Source: Roseibium aggregatum
GTDB lineage: Bacteria; Pseudomonadota; Alphaproteobacteria; Rhizobiales; Stappiaceae
DNA: 64,000 nt
Direction of reading: 5' to 3'
NCBI RefSeq assembly: GCF_017309185.1
Contig: NZ_JAEKJZ010000001.1
Span: 1,240,001 to 1,304,000, forward strand
The position numbers and the translations under genes were made by a program. Of the stretch, positions 62,210 to 64,000 are shown piece after piece (position 1 is the stretch's first letter; each line of letters starts with the position of its first letter). The notes beneath the pieces are model-generated. The model worked only from the letters and a program-made list of their open reading frames with translations, searched no databases and had not been told where the DNA came from.

Positions 62210-64000
62210 AGCCCGTTCGGCCCGAACTTGTTCGATCTAGGGAAGCCGGTTGGTGGCAGGCGGCCGGCCTGACCGCGTTCACCGCGCCAGTCGGCGAGCT
62301 CTTCCATCGAACGGGTAAAGCTCCGGCCGGAGCTGTCGGTCCAGGTCAGGCCGTCCTCGCCCTTGAAAACACGGATGTCGGAGAGGTTGCCGTCTCTGTA
62401 GCGTTGCAGGCGCACACCCCGTCCCCGGCCCATCTGCGGTATTTGCGCCAGCGGGAACACAAGGAGCTTGCGGTTTTCGCCGATCACGGCCACCTGATCG
62501 CCCGTCGCCTCGACGCACAAGGTGGCTTCGCAAGGCGTCGTCAGGTTAAGCACCTGCTTGCCTTTTCTGGTATTTGCGATCACGTCGTCCTCGCCGACGA
62601 CAAAGCCACGCGCCTCGTTGCTGGCAACCAGAAGCATCCGGCCCGGCTTGTAGACAAACGCGTTGACCACATCCTGGGCCTCGTCCATTTCCACTATCAG
62701 GCGGATCGGCTCGCCGTGACCACGACCGCCGGGCAGGCGATCGGCGCCGAGCGTGAAGAACTTGCCGCCGGTGGAAAAGATCAGGATCTTGTCGGTTGTT
62801 TCGGCGTGGAAGGAAAGTTTCAGCTTGTCGCCCTGCTTGAACGACAGGCTCGACAGGTCGCTCTGATGGCCTTTCAGGGCCCGGATCCAGCCTTTTTCGG
62901 AGATGATGACCGTGATCGGTTCCTTCTCGATCATGGCCTGCTGGATGTCGACGATATCCGCTTCCGGTGCTTCGGCCTTGTCGGTCCGTCTCTTGCCGAT
63001 GTCGGTTTCCGGTCCGTAGACCTTGGCCATCTCACCGATTTCCTTGGATATCTTGGTCCACTGGCGGGCGTCGGAGCCAAGCAGCTTGGTCAACTGGTCC
63101 TTTTCGTCGGTAAGCTTTTCGTGTTCCTTGCGGATCTCCAGTTCTTCCAGCTTGCGCAAGGAGCGCAGGCGCATGTTGAGGATCGCTTCCGCCTGGACGT
63201 CGGTCAGTTCGAACACCCGCATCAACTCGCCCTTGGCATCGTCCTCTTCGCGGATGATGCGGATGACCTCGTCGAGGTTCAGATAGGCGACCAGATAGCC
63301 TTCAAGCACTTCCAGCCGGTGGTTGATCTGGGCAAGCCGGTGCTCGGACCGTCGGATCAGAACCACCTTGCGGTGGTCGAGCCACTCGCGCAGCACCTGC
63401 TTGAGACCCATCACCATGGGCACCCGGCCCATGGAGAGCACGTTCATGTTCAAGGAGAACCGGTTTTCCAGATCCGTTAGTTTGAACAGGGATTCCATCA
63501 GGAGGGCGGCGTCGACATTGCGCGAGCGCGGCACCAGCACGATCCGGATATCTTCGGCCGATTCGTCGCGAACGTCGTCCAGAAGCGGCAGCTTGCGGGC
63601 GGTCAGCAGCTCGGCGATTTTCTCGATCAGCCGCGACTTCTGCACCTGATAGGGGATTTCCGTGACGACGATCGCCCATTGACCGCGCCCGAGATCCTCA
63701 ACCTCCCAGCGGGCGCGGACGCGAAAACTGCCACGGCCCGTCGCATAGGCTTCCCGGATGGACCCCTGGTCCGACACCAGCAGCCCGCCGGTCGGAAAGT
63801 CCGGACCCTGGATGTGCTCCAGAAGTTCGTCGACCTCCGCCTTCGGATTCTGGATCAGGTGCTGGCACGCCATGCACAGCTCATAGGCGTTGTGTGGCGG
63901 GATGGAGGTGGCCATGCCGACCGCGATGCCCGAGGAGCCGTTGCCGAGAAGGTTGGGAAAACCGCCGGGCAGAACGATCGGTTCCTTGTCCTCGCCGTCG
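62206..64000 (-). CDS. parC: DNA topoisomerase IV subunit A, 5' end outside the window
   Basis: The visible 598 or so codons cover most of the breakage-reunion domain and the C-terminal beta-propeller. Segments such as [22 protein letters not shown], split at the window-edge side, then [17 protein letters not shown]-like [12 protein letters not shown], and [19 protein letters not shown] are typical of ParC/GyrA. The propeller has [15 protein letters not shown] see no GyrA-box, which favours ParC over GyrA. The catalytic Tyr region is beyond the right edge. The stop TAG overlaps the AraC gene end. Confidence 0.93.
   Translation of the reverse strand, partial: DGEDKEPIVLPGGFPNLLGNGSSGIAVGMATSIPPHNAYELCMACQHLIQNPKAEVDELLEHIQGPDFPTGGLLVSDQGSIREAYATGRGSFRVRARWEVEDLGRGQWAIVVTEIPYQVQKSRLIEKIAELLTARKLPLLDDVRDESAEDIRIVLVPRSRNVDAALLMESLFKLTDLENRFSLNMNVLSMGRVPMVMGLKQVLREWLDHRKVVLIRRSEHRLAQINHRLEVLEGYLVAYLNLDEVIRIIREEDDAKGELMRVFELTDVQAEAILNMRLRSLRKLEELEIRKEHEKLTDEKDQLTKLLGSDARQWTKISKEIGEMAKVYGPETDIGKRRTDKAEAPEADIVDIQQAMIEKEPITVIISEKGWIRALKGHQSDLSSLSFKQGDKLKLSFHAETTDKILIFSTGGKFFTLGADRLPGGRGHGEPIRLIVEMDEAQDVVNAFVYKPGRMLLVASNEARGFVVGEDDVIANTRKGKQVLNLTTPCEATLCVEATGDQVAVIGENRKLLVFPLAQIPQMGRGRGVRLQRYRDGNLSDIRVFKGEDGLTWTDSSGRSFTRSMEELADWRGERGQAGRLPPTGFPRSNKFGPNGL

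Overview
The window is chromosomal DNA of high G+C content from an alphaproteobacterium. Gene content fits the marine Hyphomicrobiales/Rhodobacterales sphere, with Stappia/Labrenzia/Roseibium-like organisms a reasonable guess from memory. Supporting features are a Brucella Omp2-type porin, proton-translocating PntAB, a phnCDE1E2 phosphonate importer, TRAP transporters, an EgtB/EgtD pair, and an orphan ParA. No phage, integron, CRISPR array or transposase is visible. The only mobile-looking DNA is two short intergenic palindromic repeats.

Layout. 1-1.3 kb: tRNA-Ser(GCU) and a PEP-CTERM-like exported protein. 1.7-7.1 kb: a secreted protein of about 1810 residues with DUF11-type repeats, a peptidoglycan-binding module placed inside the last repeat, and a C-terminal array of Cys-Pro-x-Gly-Trp repeats. 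7.6-17 kb: a signalling island with a single-domain receiver, an Hpt protein and two diverged tandem copies of a [REC-REC-GGDEF]-[Cache-HAMP-PAS-HisKA-HATPase-REC] gene pair. 17-20.2 kb: pntAB. 20.6-26 kb: a YghU-type GST, a LysE-type exporter, egtBD, and a TetR/YciI operon with twin operators. 26-28 kb: metG. 28-35 kb: a catabolic cluster with a YeiH-type exporter, a TRAP transporter, an aldo/keto reductase, an LLM flavin monooxygenase and a divergent GntR regulator. 35-39 kb: envelope proteins and an HD hydrolase. 39.4-45.3 kb: a phosphonate locus read in both directions from a shared control region that carries two 11-bp-phased Pho-box arrays. 45.4-57 kb: cell-envelope genes (lytic transglycosylase, ParA, alpha-2-macroglobulin, PBP1C, porin). 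57.4-64 kb: an alpha/beta hydrolase, dapA, smpB, a thioesterase, DUF2000 with a divergent AraC regulator, and the 3' part of parC, which runs off the window.

How the genes may work together. Phosphate starvation probably drives PhnCDE1E2 and a leftward transferase-XRE-HD operon through PhoB; no C-P lyase genes are present here. The two hybrid kinases, the Hpt protein and the receiver have the parts of a phosphorelay whose outputs would be c-di-GMP synthesis and a CheY-like receiver. The LLM/AKR/TRAP/YeiH cluster has the enzyme logic of an organosulfur (for example sulfonate) uptake and desulfonation pathway; this is an inference. YfhM and PbpC form the known periplasmic defence and repair pair. 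All functional statements rest on motif recognition by eye; no database search was run.
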